DNA of 64,000 nucleotides, from NCBI GenBank assembly GCA_022749755.1, contig CM040452.1, positions 248,001-312,000 of the forward strand, written 5' to 3'. Positions within the stretch are counted from its first letter, which is position 1, and each line of letters starts with the position of its first letter. The notes below the pieces were generated by a model, which was given only the letters and a program-made list of their open reading frames with translations, ran no database searches and had not been told where the DNA came from. A program made the position numbers and the translations under genes. Source of the stretch: Azadirachta indica (taxonomy: Eukaryota > Streptophyta > Magnoliopsida > Sapindales > Meliaceae). Below, one piece after another: positions 1-10,734 of the stretch.

Positions 1-1212
1 TATTCAATAAAGCATAGGACCTAAATTATGAGTCCACGATGTGTGTGAGATTAAAATAGTCCTAATACCAATGTAAAAAACACAATAATTTAAAGATAGC
101 TCGCAGCTACGGCAACACTGGATAGAGTTGCCTATGGCATTATTCAATACCACTACTTTCGGCTTGACGGATCCTAAGGCTACAAGAAAGGTATTTTTAA
201 AGTTTAAGGAAAACTAATTTGATGCCTACAGATGCAAGATAGATGTACGGACACTAGGGTAATGTCGCATGTTACTTTCTATGGCAAAAAGTTGCCATAA
301 AGTATGAATTATTAGGCATTCACTAGCCTAGACATCGAAGAGGAGATGATGTTGTCTTCAAATTGTGGTCTCAAGGATTTTAGGATGATGTTTTAAGATC
401 TCCTCCTTAAACATGGAATAATACTTTCTTATATAGTGAATAATGTGTAATTATAATAAATATAACTTTACCTTAAACATGAAATAATACTTCCTAATAT
501 AGTGAAACAATTATAATAAATACAACTTATGTAAATCTAGTTTAATGCTAGTTGTCTTCGATCTAAGATAAGTCAGGTACATGCCATTTTAGTGAAAAAG
601 AGTTTGAGACAGAGTGGACCCAAACTTGAAAGCAAAAGAGGCAAGAGCGAGAGAGACCAAATATAAATAAAATGAGCTAAGCTAAGCTAACTACTGCTGA
701 TCAAGAATAATGCTAGCTCAGAGAAGAGTAAAGCAAGTTATTATAACAGGAGAAGAGGAGTTTAGTAATTGAATGACAGTAGAGAAGAGCAAAACATTAT
801 GGATAGGTCGGTATTGTTGTTTCAATATTGTGGGGACAGAACATGGAAGGAAGGGCAAATCAGAGAAGACTGAATACACTAACACAGTATAGCTAAAAGC
901 AAGAATTGCAGTGTACTAAGCCTGAATAATGAAAGTAGTTTTATAAGTCATTTCTTGCAGATTTGGGTATCTATTTAGTTATTTATTCGTTTATTTTATA
1001 GGTTGGATTTCTTATGGAGGGTGGTGCCTGAGTAATGCCACCTTATCACGGCATATGACACGATCTGTGTTTCTTTCTTACTATTCTCTTTCTCTTCTTT
1101 TGTATACTCTTTTCTTTGTTTTCTCTTTGAATTTTGAAAAATAAAGAAAAAATATTCAACTCAATTAGTACATCCCGAATTCTTTTCAATCAGGAAAGGG
1201 TAATGACATACC
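1..1212. other. Gene-free flank of the Copia insertion (unit 1)
   Basis: No convincing coding frame or RNA gene is seen here. Two imperfect tandem copies of about 60 bases lie at 404-467 and 470-528, each starting with a CCTTAAACATG-like core. A GCTAA triplication occurs near 676. The same stretch recurs at 20537-21750 and 45029-46243. High conservation between copies reflects recent duplication and is not evidence of function. Confidence 0.6.
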
Positions 1213-1595
1213 TGTTGGAAGGTGGAAGGTTTGCTAAGAATAATTATAAACAAGGAAGGAAGGAAAAGCTCACAATTTTATTGATTTCTAATTTTTTGGC
1301 TTGACAAACAATGGAAGAACTCATCCCTATTTATAGTACGACACCTCTTTAACCAATGGTTAAGATTATGCTAACACACATCTAATCTAATGATTACAAA
1401 TCTTCTTATAGAAATATGCATAATAATATCTAGATATTTACTATATTTATCTAGATTTTATTACTAAATATCTAATATTTATTTCATAAATATCTAGATT
1501 TTTTTTATAAAGTTTTAGAAATTGGGTTATATTATTGTTAGGCCTAACTTGCAAGCACAATTTATTTTGGGTTAAATCAAGTTTAATTTCCAGCA
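1213..1595 (-). repeat. Copia 3' LTR, copy 1
   Basis: A 383-bp LTR reading TGTTGGAAGG at its left edge and TTCCAGCA at its right edge on the plus strand. It aligns with the 5' LTR at 4696-5124 but is clearly diverged and about 45 bp shorter, mostly through indels in the AT-rich middle. Confidence 0.9.
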
Positions 1596-1607
1596 CCCCC
1601 CTTTAAA
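1596..1607 (-). other. Copia polypurine tract, copy 1
   Basis: The minus strand reads TTTAAAGGGGGG immediately before the 3' LTR, the expected place for the plus-strand primer. It recurs at 22135 and 46629. Confidence 0.8.
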
Positions 1608-3655
1608 CTTGATTTGATAACTCCCAATAGTCTTCGCAACTCACAAATGTCTCATTCTTCAAAGGCTTGTTAAAAATATCAGCAATTTGGTTTTGTATCT
1701 TTACGTACTCTATCTGCATATACTTTTTAGTAATGCACTCTCTTATATAGGGATAGCGAGTGTTAATGTGTTTGCTTTGATTTTGAACATTGAATTCTTT
1801 GCCAACGTCATTGTTGATTTGTTATCAATATAAATCATTAGTTGGCATTTCTTGCAACCATCTCAACTCCTTTAAGAGATTTCTTAGCCACGTACTTAGC
1901 TTCACAAGCTAAGATAGTGACTATCTATTGCTTCTTTGACATCTAAGTGAAAGCAATGTTACCCATGAAAAATACAAATCCAGTAGTACTTGGTGAAACC
2001 ATTGTTTTGGAAGTACTTGTCTATTCAACTATTCCATACTCTTGGTGCTTGCTTTAACACATAGAGAGCTTTCTTCACCTTTAAGACTTTGTCTTTATGC
2101 CCCTTTACTTCATACCCCGAAGGTTGCTCGATGTAGACCTTTTCTTCGAGTACTCTATTAGAAAAAGCAAACTTTACATCCATTTGTTGAATCATCCATT
2201 TATTTTGGGTTGCCAAGGAAATGATTAGTCTAATAGTTTCTAATTAAGCAATAAGAGCAAATACTTCATCATAATTAATTTTAACTCGTTGACTATAGCC
2301 TTTCACAACAAGTCTTGCCTTATATCACTCAATTTCTCCATTTGCACTCTTCTTCACCTTGTACACTTATTTGACACTAATGAATTTATGTCTTTTAGGA
2401 AGAGTAGTGAGTTCCCTTATGTCATTCTTCTTAATCACATTGATTTCTACGTCTATGTAGACTTTTACAACTCTCTATTTTTCTTGTTGCACGACTTTTT
2501 AAAAGTTTACAGGTTCACAGTTAGTAAATAGGTAAAAAAGAGTGAAATTTTCTATCATTTCGGTCACCTCGTAGAGATCTTGAAGACTCTTTATACGTTC
2601 TACATTTTTTTCGTTTAGAATGGATGGCATGAATTGTTATCATCAAATCTTGTTGGCGAACTAGGTGGCGTTGTAGCTTCTTATTGGCATTCTTCTTGTT
2701 GCCTTATTGATGTCTCTTTATTCTCTTTAAACTGAGGAAGGAAATTGAAATAATTTATATCAGGACCAATATTCCATTCTCCTTCTTCATCAAATATCGC
2801 ATCTTAACTAACCACAACCTTTTTGTTATTCAGGTTGTACAACTTGTAACCTTTTGAATTTGAGTTGTAGCCGATGAAGGTAAAACTCTCACTTTTATCA
2901 TCTAGCTTCATTCTTCTTTCGTCTGGTATATGCACGTAAGCTATACTTCCAAAAACTCTTAAATGAGAGATGTTGGTTTTTTCTTCCAGTCTAAGCTTCT
3001 TATGGCGGCTTTTCCTACACACTTCGAGTAAGAGATCGGTTGGATAAATATATTACACATGCCGCAACTTCAACCCAAGATCCTTTTAGTAATTTCTTAC
3101 TTTGTAGCATGCTTTATGCCATGTCGAGAATGGTTCTATTTTCCTCTCAGCAACACCATTTTGTTTGGGGGATCTCGAAATAGTTAGAAGATGGCAGATT
3201 CCATTTGCTTCATAAAACTCTCAAAACTTATTCGACGTAAATTCTCCTCCACGATCAAATGTTATGATCTTGATTTTGCATCCACTTTCATTCTCTATGA
3301 GTACTTTAAACTTTTTAAACACTTCAAATACTTCAGATTTTTCTTTCAAAAAATATACCTATATTTTTCTTGAATAATCATCAATAAGGAAAAGAAAGGA
3401 ATTACTCTTATCTAGGGAACTTGATTTGATAAGACCATATACATCGATGCATATGACTTCGAGTGGCTTCTTGGCTCTAAAAGTAGACTCCTTTGAAAAG
3501 TTCATCCTAAATTGCTTGCTAAGTGTACATCCTTCCCACAGCTGGTCAACATGATTGATGCAAGGCAATCCTTTCACTATTTTCTTCTTGGATAATAGTT
3601 TCATGAACATATCCTTGCTTTCAACATGTGATTGCTTGCGCCGATATCAAGGTAC
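1608..3655 (-). pseudogene. Copia pol remnant (protease motif, integrase, RT, RNase H), copy 1
   Basis: Read on the minus strand, a protease-like active site (LDIGASNHM, about 3626-3652) runs almost directly into the pre-integrase zinc domain and integrase core start (GLPCINHVDQLWEGC, 3359-3610). Most of the protease is therefore missing. Integrase fragments follow to about 2800, including a VFGSIAYVHIPDE-like stretch. An RT fragment (WMIQQMDVKFAF and ALYVLKQAP) lies at 2025-2216. The block with the catalytic YVDD is absent, and the frame passes to an RNase H-like tail near 1610-1900. Frames are broken throughout. This is a transposon fossil, not a host gene. Confidence 0.85.
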
Positions 3656-4664
3656 TATATATTAGTGTCGCCACTATCATTGTCCTTGAATACTAGTAAT
3701 AACGTTTCTTCTTCTTAACTTTTCAGTTGTCCTTCTCATAAACTTTATTATTGGAAGCTCTACACTCAAAAGCATAATGGCCAAAGTTTTGACAATTACA
3801 ACATTTAACTTAAGACTTATTGTACCTTGAGCTCGGATTACCTCTTCCACGACCTTTTGTTGAGCCTTCTCCTCTTTCATTGTTGTTATTGTTATAATTC
3901 AATGGTCCCCTCTATTCTCGTCCACGTCTACGTCCACGGCCTTATCTTCTATCAATTCTTCTTCTATGTTTCCTTTTCTCATTGTCGATACTTTTTCCTT
4001 TTCTTTGAAGGTGAGCTTTGTTTGGAGAACTTTTTCTAAGCCTTTTTACTTTCTCTTTTGTCTTTCTTTATATGCTTTTAATGAGACTATGAGTTTTTCA
4101 ATGGTCATGGACTCTAAATCTTTTGTTTCATCAATTGTTACAACAATATGCTCAAATTTTGATTTTGTGAAACGATGAATTTTCTCCATAATTTGAGCAT
4201 TACTTAAGCTTTCTCCATTTCTTTTTAATTAATTAGCATCTGCCAAAACTCTAGAAAAATACTTAAAAATTTATTCATATTCTTTCGTATATAAAGAATT
4301 AAACTTACCTTGTAGAGTTTGAAGACGTACCTTCTTTACTCTTTCAGCACCTTTATATGAAGTTTGAAGTATCTCCTATGCTTCTTTGGCGGTGGTTGCA
4401 TTTGAATACTTTTCAAAGCCATCTTCATCCAACCCTTGATAGATAAGGTGGAGAGCTTTCTTGTCTCTTTTTTCTAAAATTTTTCAAGAGATCTTTTTGA
4501 GCTTGAGTAAGGGTCACCTTATTTTTTGGCACATCAAACCCTTTCTCTACAGCTGTCCACGTATCTTCAACTCCTAACAAAGCCTTTATCTTAATACTCC
4601 AATTATCGTAGTTGCTCTTAGTAAGCATTGGAATTTGGAAGAGGGCCATTCCATTGCTTATCAT
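3656..4664 (-). pseudogene. Copia gag remnant, copy 1
   Basis: The ATG at 4664-4662 opens a Copia gag-like frame (MALFQIPMLTKSNYDNWSIK). It is cut by a frameshift near 4470 in a T/A-rich run, and the rest is readable in other frames with stops. A perfect CX2CX4HX4C nucleic-acid-binding knuckle is encoded at 3803-3762. The stop in the AKEA..EILQTSYKGAERV stretch is present in all three copies, so it is ancestral. Confidence 0.85.
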
Positions 4665-4677
4665 GATCACTCACACC

Positions 4678-4692
4678 TTAGCTCTGATACCA
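4678..4692 (-). other. Primer binding site, Copia copy 1
   Basis: The minus strand reads TGGTATCAGAGCTAA three bases inside the 5' LTR, complementary to the 3' end of initiator methionine tRNA as in most Copia elements. Confidence 0.85.
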
Positions 4693-4695
4693 CTT

Positions 4696-5124
4696 TATTA
4701 GAAGGTGGAGGGTTTATGTTACAAAAGGAAATAAATTTGCTAGAAATAATTATTGACAAGGAAGGAAGGAGAAGTTTACAATCTTATTAATTTCTAATTT
4801 TTTAATCTTGACAAACGATGGAAGAACTCACCCCTATTTATAGTATGGCACATCTTTAAACAATAGTTAAGATTATGGCAACACACATATAATCTAGTAG
4901 TTACAAATCTCCTTATAAAAATATACATAATAATATTTAGATATTTACTATAAATATCTAGATATTTATTATATATTCAGATTTTTATTATTAAATGTCT
5001 ATATATTTAATTCATAAATATGTATATATTTCTTTATAAATTTCTAAAAATTAGGCCACACTATTCCTAAACCCAACTTATAAGCCCAAGTTATTTTTAA
5101 CCAAATCAACTTTAATTTCCAACA
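4696..5124 (-). repeat. Copia 5' LTR, copy 1
   Basis: A 429-bp LTR ending in TTCCAACA on the plus strand at 5124. The other edge is mutated from TGTTGG to TATTAG. It differs from its partner LTR far more than from the equivalent LTRs in units 2 and 3. Confidence 0.9.
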
Positions 5125-5877
5125 ATGCCATCTCATATCATATACTGCTCTACTGGTCTTTTTATTATTGTCTAACGTGTGTGAATTAATATATGTCTTC
5201 TAAACAGAATGGAACAACCAAACAACCAAACAACCAAACAAGAAAGAAGAAGGAAAAGTAAATGAATGGTTTTACATTTTTGTCTCCAAATATAATGGTC
5301 AATTAATGGAAGACTAACACCATAGGAGAGGTATATGATACAATCTCTAGTCTTTCTCTTCGAGCAATACAAGCTCAAACTTCATGGGAGGAATGTGATA
5401 ACATCCTAAAATCCTAAGTTACAAATAACAATATAAATAACATATTCATTGTTCATAAACAACTAATAATATAAACTCAAATCTTAATTCTTCCAACAAA
5501 CACTTACAGAATTAAAACATATTAGTGTCGGTTAAATTTATCCTCTTTATGTAAAATATAAAAAAAATTAGATTTTAAATAAATATACATAAATGTAAGC
5601 AAATGTCAAAGACTTTTGAATAATTGAATGCAAGAAAATTGAAACATTATGTCAAACAATCTCGAAGAATGAATCTTTTTAAAGAATAAGTTAGACAATA
5701 TTAGGATCTTGAATTTCTCTTCTAAATCTTTTGTATCGTTTAATCTGTTTATATTGATTTAATCTTCATTTTAAATTCTATTAGACAATGATATACAGAT
5801 AAAAAGTTTTATAGATATATATATATATCCATAATTTTAAATTCTAATACAAAAATCAAAACAAGCAGTGGAATAAA
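5125..5877. other. Gene-free flank between Copia element and unit 1 junction
   Basis: No gene seen. It holds an 8-bp tandem repeat (AACAACCA, three and a half copies, 5213-5240) and a short TA run near 5815. Copies lie at 25679-26430 and 50170-50906. In units 2 and 3 the sequence continues into the terpene synthase 3' side; here it stops at about 5877. Confidence 0.6.
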
Positions 5878-8690
5878 CAATTCACAATCAAGTCTAATGA
5901 TAGCAAATGTGAAAATGTCACTTAATTGGTATGTTTAACAAGTTAGATAGAAAGGTTCTCAAATTTTATAAAATTCATCACTTAAATTCAAATTATTTTA
6001 GTCAATGTCACATAAGTGTATAAGTGTTTTGATCGAATTTTCGTCCACTCTTGACAGTTAGTGCGAGGAGAGGTAATTTTTAATTTATCCCTCGTTATGT
6101 AATAGTCCTTAATTTGACCTTAAAATTCACGAAAGTAATCATAATACTCTTACACGTAATTTTTATCTTTATTTTAAACAATTATGAAGGTAGAATTATA
6201 TTTTTATAAAATTTAATTAATCAGAAAACAATTCTTTATTTTTCATCTTCCTTGTTTTTCTCCTCTCCTTATATTCTTAATTTAGAAAAAAAAAAAAATA
6301 ATATACAACAAAAATAATTTATTCATATCTCATAATCTTAATAATAAAATCAATTAATTTAACTTCGAAAAAATTTAAAACTAAAAATTTTAATTTTAAT
6401 TTGTTTTATATATTGCATTAGATTTTATCTAAAAGAATAACTCTTGTGCAAAAAATCATTAATTTTATTCAATATATCACAAACATATTTATACATTAAC
6501 TATATTGAAATTCAAATTTTAAAAATTATTATCATTATTAGTAAAAAACAAATATCTTTTATAATGTTTTATTTTGAAGAACAAAGTAATGAGTATTTTT
6601 ATATTTTTCTACCCGAATTAACGAATGCAAAAAAATTTATACTTGACATACTTTTATATTTTTAATATTCTTAGTGTGGATAAGTAAATAAATTATTAGA
6701 GTTTTGGTAGTAAATGATGTTGACCTTAAGTCATAGAAACACATATTTTGATGATTATAGAATATAATGCTTATTCGAGTTAATGAAAAAGGGAGACATG
6801 CTCACGCAAAAGAAGTTGAAGAATTAAGATACAAGCTTGGGGTATTCATCGCATATCTCTTTGTGTATGCTTTTGTGTGTTTATGTTTGTAGTAATTGTG
6901 TAAGCTCATATTTTCCTACATAAATAATTTTTTTTTTTTTGTTACAAAATTTATTACTATTTTTTAAATAAACTCTAAGCCAATAAGCTTAGCCCAAAAA
7001 TTTATTACTTTAAAATATTTTTGCTTGCCAAAATTTATTGCTTTAAAATATTTTTTATGGATAAAAAATGCAAGTTTTTATAGCAAAAAACTAGATAAAA
7101 TCCAAACTTTTGTAAACTGAAAATGGACTAAAATGCAAGACTTTGAAGCTGAAAATACAAATTTTGAAGCTGAAAAGATGACTAAAATACAAATTTTTAG
7201 AAAATAGGTTACTGTGGCGACAGGATCTTATGGACCTAATCAATTATTTTGAATCGAAACAGACTGAATTGGTTCACTTGAACTTAAAAATATGAAAGTT
7301 AAGACAAATGATGTTTTAATTCGGTCAATCGAATGTGAACATTCGATCAACCGAATCAGGCCATATGATTGATATAAAAGTCCATTTTGGTCTATCGAAA
7401 TTCTGTACTTTTTTATTCATCGAAAAAGGTCGATTGGATCCACCCTAACGGTCGACCGAAGTGGCTCGATTTTTGAAAATAAATATGTCTAACGCAAGCT
7501 TTTTTAACCTAACTATATATCGAGCCATTTTAAATATTGAAAAATGATTTTGAGCATTCTATCTAAACTTGAAGAGCTTACAAACATATTTTAGCTTCAA
7601 AATCATGCTTGGAGCTTACACATTGCAAATCCAAATTCTATGCACTTTGCTTTCTCGTTTGTAATCATTTGATGGTGTAAAATCTTGTGCTACTCTTGTA
7701 TTAGTTGAAATTGAGTGAAAAAAGTGGGTTTTTCATTGAGATTAAGTGAGATTGAGTGATTTGAGAGTGAAATCACTTGTAAGGTTTGAAGAAGATCAAA
7801 AAGTCTCCTTTGGTGTATGTGAAGTCTTGGTTTTCAAAGGCTTGTTCTTACTGAAGTTTTCAAGGTGTGCTTGAAAGAGTGAACCACTATAAATTTGGTG
7901 TGTTTGGCTTCTTACTCTCTTTATCTCTTGTTTTTGCACATTAGTGATATTGTGTTTGTATTACAAATTTTAAATTTCTTGTAATAATTTTTGTAAACCC
8001 AATTCCCCCCTCCCTTCAAACCAAACCCCTCACCCCTATCATTACAAATAAATTGTCTTTAGGATAGATTTCAGAGATAAACTTTGTGTGTTTTGTTTTT
8101 TCTATGAATTCAATTAATTGATTTTATTGGTAAGATTATATGATTTGAATAAGATAATTTTTTTTATATATTAGTTTTTCTCTTTGTCCGAATTGCAAAT
8201 ATCAAATAACTAATTTCAATTTGTTTTAATCTCATTGTAATTTTTCCTTGATAAAAAATAAGAAGAGGTAGAATAACCACAGGAAAAATATAGACGAGGA
8301 AGATAAGGAAGAAAAAAATAAAGAAATATTCTTTATTAATTAAGTTTTATAAAAATATAATTTTTATATTTTTAGTTTTTAAAAAAATGATAAAAGAATT
8401 AACATGAAGGAGTAATATGATACTTTTATAAATTTAGAGCCAACTTAAAGATTATTAATATTATGAGGTGTAAATTGAAAATTATCTCACCTAATTACGG
8501 TCAGCAATAAATGAAAGTTTGGTCAACGGACCTACGTGACATTGACAAAATAATTTATATCTAAGTGATGATTTTCAAAAAATTAAAAGATCTTTCTATC
8601 TAATATGTGAAACATGCCAAATTAAGTGATATTTTTTAAAATGTTAGGGGCTAAAATAAAATTATTCTAATATTTATTAAAGATGATACA
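5878..8690. mobile_element. Element with long imperfect inverted arms, copy in unit 1
   Basis: The left arm (about 5885-6370) and right arm (about 8110-8690) are inverted copies of each other. Both contain, in opposite orientation, a tract like TATCACTTAA..GTTTCACATATTAGATAGAAA followed by matching A/T-rich DNA. Arms of about 0.5 kb resemble Mutator-like or other TIR elements, but no transposase was found and the outer ends are not clean: the left end is cut by the unit 1 junction. The class is therefore open. The interior carries an LTR-like segment. In unit 2 most of the left arm is missing (31240 onward). Confidence 0.6.
6718..8035 (+). mobile_element. LTR-like core inside the inverted-arm element (possible solo LTR)
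   Basis: Starts TGTTGACC and ends in a C-rich stretch (AATTCCCCCCTCCC), with a TTTGTGTGTTT-rich middle. This organisation resembles the long LTRs of SIRE/Maximus-type Copia elements. It contains two families of TCGA-rich imperfect palindromes (7318-7355 and 7385-7470). No flanking target duplication could be fixed, so the solo-LTR reading is only a suggestion. The unit 2 copy is about 31634-32985. Confidence 0.3.
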
Positions 8691-8783
8691 TTTGTCTGTT
8701 AGTTGTAAGTGTTTTATCCTTTTGGATTTGAAACAAGTTGGAGTTTGTGGATTGCAAAGACTTTGAAGTCCACTTAATTTACC

Positions 8784-8799
8784 TATAAATAAATATATA
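8784..8799 (+). promoter_or_regulatory. TATA-type promoter element of the pararetrovirus remnant, copy 1
   Basis: TATAAATAAATATATA lies about 390 bases upstream of the primer-site match, where a pregenomic RNA promoter would be expected. In unit 2 a shorter version sits at 33724-33733. Role inferred from position only. Confidence 0.4.
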
Positions 8800-9179
8800 A
8801 ACAGATGGCCTTATTCGATGACTATCATATGTTGTATGATTATATACATTAATCAAATTTTTTTTTTGTTTTACAAAATTCAAGTTCTATTAAACTTTTG
8901 TGTTCGTAAGACTACGATGATCCTTTGTTTAGGTTAGAGAAAGGCCGTTTGGTGAGTCATATCCTGTAGTAGAAGCAGGCAGTATAACGGTGGATCTAGG
9001 TAAAATTTTATGTTCAATTATTACTTGTATGTGATTATTTGTAATAATGTTTTAATTTGATGGATTTGGCCTATGAAATAAACACATAATGCAAACAATT
9101 GATTATGTGCTACGCTTTATTCTGGTTAATCTGTTTAAGAATCATATTTGTTTGCGTGTTTATGGCATAGGTCTAAAAT

Positions 9180-9193
9180 TAATATCAGAGTTA
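9180..9193 (+). other. Met-tRNA primer-site match, pararetrovirus copy 1
   Basis: TAATATCAGAGTTA matches the canonical initiator-tRNA primer site at 11 of 14 bases. Unit 2 (34114-34127) has one further change. Plant pararetroviruses and Copia elements share this primer, but no LTR lies beside it, which favours a pararetrovirus. Confidence 0.5.
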
Positions 9194-9299
9194 GTAAAAG
9201 AATTAAATAAATAGGACAGGCATTACTATTGGTCTAGAATTTGTGCGAGATCTAGTTTAGATCTGTCAATTCTTGAAGATCAAGATATTAGGTAATTAA

Positions 9300-9425
9300 T
9301 CGGTTTGATTAATTATCGACTACTAATTGATTTGATTAGTAGGAATCATTACTAATTAATTAATCTAATTAATTAGGAACTAATCAGTTAGATTAAAAAT
9401 AACTAATTGATTTAATTAGTTATGG
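9300..9425 (+). repeat. Cluster of inverted repeats in the pararetrovirus leader, copy 1
   Basis: Three near-palindromes built on CTAATTGATTTGATTAG-like words lie at 9323-9339, 9352-9376 and 9400-9421. They sit between the primer-site match and the first frame and are kept in unit 2 at about 34225-34356. Confidence 0.55.
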
Positions 9426-9475
9426 ATAATGATCTAAATAATTTTGGATGTAAAAGTCTAAAATGTTTTCATTAA

Positions 9476-10010
9476 GATCATGGTGTTGAAAGTAGACTAG
9501 AAATTGATTTATTGAACACAATAGCTAATAAGCTAAAAGAGGTTTTTACATCTCTTGAAAAGCTAGACTGGAAATTAGATTATACAATTTATCGTATAGC
9601 CACGTTACAAGAAGAATTAACTAAACTTCAAGATAAGATTGAAGGTGTTAATTCGACTTTTAGGCAGATTGTTACTTTGGAATAGATCTTGACTATGTAC
9701 ATTGGCAAGATCACTTGTCCAGATTGTATCAATTGTCTAACTTATGCTAAGAAACCTTATCAAGTGATTAAACTTGAAAAAAGACCGAACAAGTTGACAA
9801 GAGGACATAGAGAAAATAATCTCGATAAGTGGACATACAAGGGAAAAAGAACTAGAATGTACTTTGGACTTATGTAACGGCAACCAAGATATCTTAAATG
9901 ATTATCTAAGTTGGTTATTAGTTAACAGGGTTGAAAAGAACCTGATTATAGCTATCCAAGAAGAAGTAGTTGGACATATTTGGCCTTATGTGAACGCCAA
10001 ACCAATTAAC
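9476..10010 (+). pseudogene. Pararetrovirus-like first frame (coiled coil plus Cys cluster), copy 1
   Basis: An open frame from 9476 to a TAG at 9683-9685 encodes a heptad-like, Leu/Lys/Glu-rich segment. The same frame then runs on through a CX2CX2C cluster (ITCPDCINC) until a frameshift near 9800, where unit 2 has two extra bases. No ATG is in frame at the start, so the beginning is also damaged or the true start lies elsewhere. Small coiled-coil proteins near the 5' end are common in bacilliform plant pararetroviruses, but I did not recognise the family member. Confidence 0.4.
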
Positions 10011-10271
10011 AAAAGGTAGCTAAGTTGTAATGTCAATGGTTTAATAAGGTTGAAGCATATATTCTCTATTAATCAGACTCGTAGAGAGATTTGGAAAAGA
10101 ATTTTGAAGAAGAGATTGATAGAATTGCAATGGAAAAATTCTTAAAATATAGGGATGATGCTGGACCATATACTGGATCTGATGATTGATTCAATATCAC
10201 CAAACTATTAAAGTTTAGGTTACTAAACTAATAATAATTTAGAAAAAGTTCTTGAATTAAAAACTTGAAAA

Positions 10272-10397
10272 ATGGCAAATAAAGAGGTCATAGAGGAATT
10301 TGCGAAAAGCATTCAAGCTAAATATCCAAGATTGCCACCTAGTTATGCGGAATTTATTGTTGAAGAATCTCAAGGTGATTGGGATGTAGTCGAATAG
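10272..10397 (+). CDS. Short 41-residue frame, pararetrovirus copy 1
   Basis: ATG at 10272 in a good context (AAAATGGC), stop TAG at 10395. The peptide starts MANKEV and is rich in charged residues. In unit 2 the same frame starts at 35228 and stops seven codons earlier (TAA at 35327). Too short to assign. It may be the truncated start of a longer viral protein, since readable coding text continues in other frames. Confidence 0.3.
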   Translation: MANKEVIEEFAKSIQAKYPRLPPSYAEFIVEESQGDWDVVE

Positions 10398-10734
10398 TAT
10401 TGTCTAAAAAAAGGGATTAAAGAAGAGGATTTTCTTTCTAAATCCGAAGGTAAATGGCCTAAGGTTATTTGATGTGATTTCTGAAGCAAATGCGGAGAAA
10501 CTGAGTAAGAAATTTGAAAGGTTTTAAAAAGAAGGACCTTTGAAAGGAATAAAGCACCATCAAAAGTGGAGCTTGACAACTGATCTCAAAATTGAGAGAG
10601 GCTGAATTTAAGGATAATTCTTTTGAGGGAATAGAAAATCCTTTCAATTCCTTTCAAGGCTTTTTTAAATAAATTTCAATGAATCTTGTTGTCAAGAGTT
10701 CATTGGTATTCTTGGACAAAATGGTTGTCATAGA

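Larger units (their letters stand above)
1213..5124 (-). mobile_element. Degenerate Ty1/Copia LTR retrotransposon, copy 1
   Basis: A complete but dead element on the minus strand. It has two LTRs with TG..CA-type ends, a primer binding site complementary to initiator Met tRNA beside the 5' LTR, and a polypurine tract beside the 3' LTR. Remnants run in the order gag, zinc knuckle, protease motif, integrase, reverse transcriptase, RNase H. Integrase before reverse transcriptase is the Copia order. Flanking 5-mers ATACC and ATGCC look like a target site duplication with one change. Frameshifts, stops and internal deletions break every frame, and most lesions are shared by all three copies, so it was dead before the duplication. 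Confidence 0.93.

Noticed and set aside
2289..2531. Plus-strand open frames in the Copia element (also 3191, 3827, 3966 and their copies)
   Set aside because: They are antisense shadows of the minus-strand gag and pol remnants, as the polyprotein motifs read only on the minus strand.
6444..6665. 73-codon open frame, repeated at 31361
   Set aside because: Composition is that of random AT-rich DNA (Ile, Phe, Tyr, Lys) and it lies in the inverted-arm element. Its conservation is explained by the duplication.
10370..10647. Minus-strand frames over the pararetrovirus remnant
   Set aside because: They are antisense to viral coding text with recognisable motifs on the plus strand.
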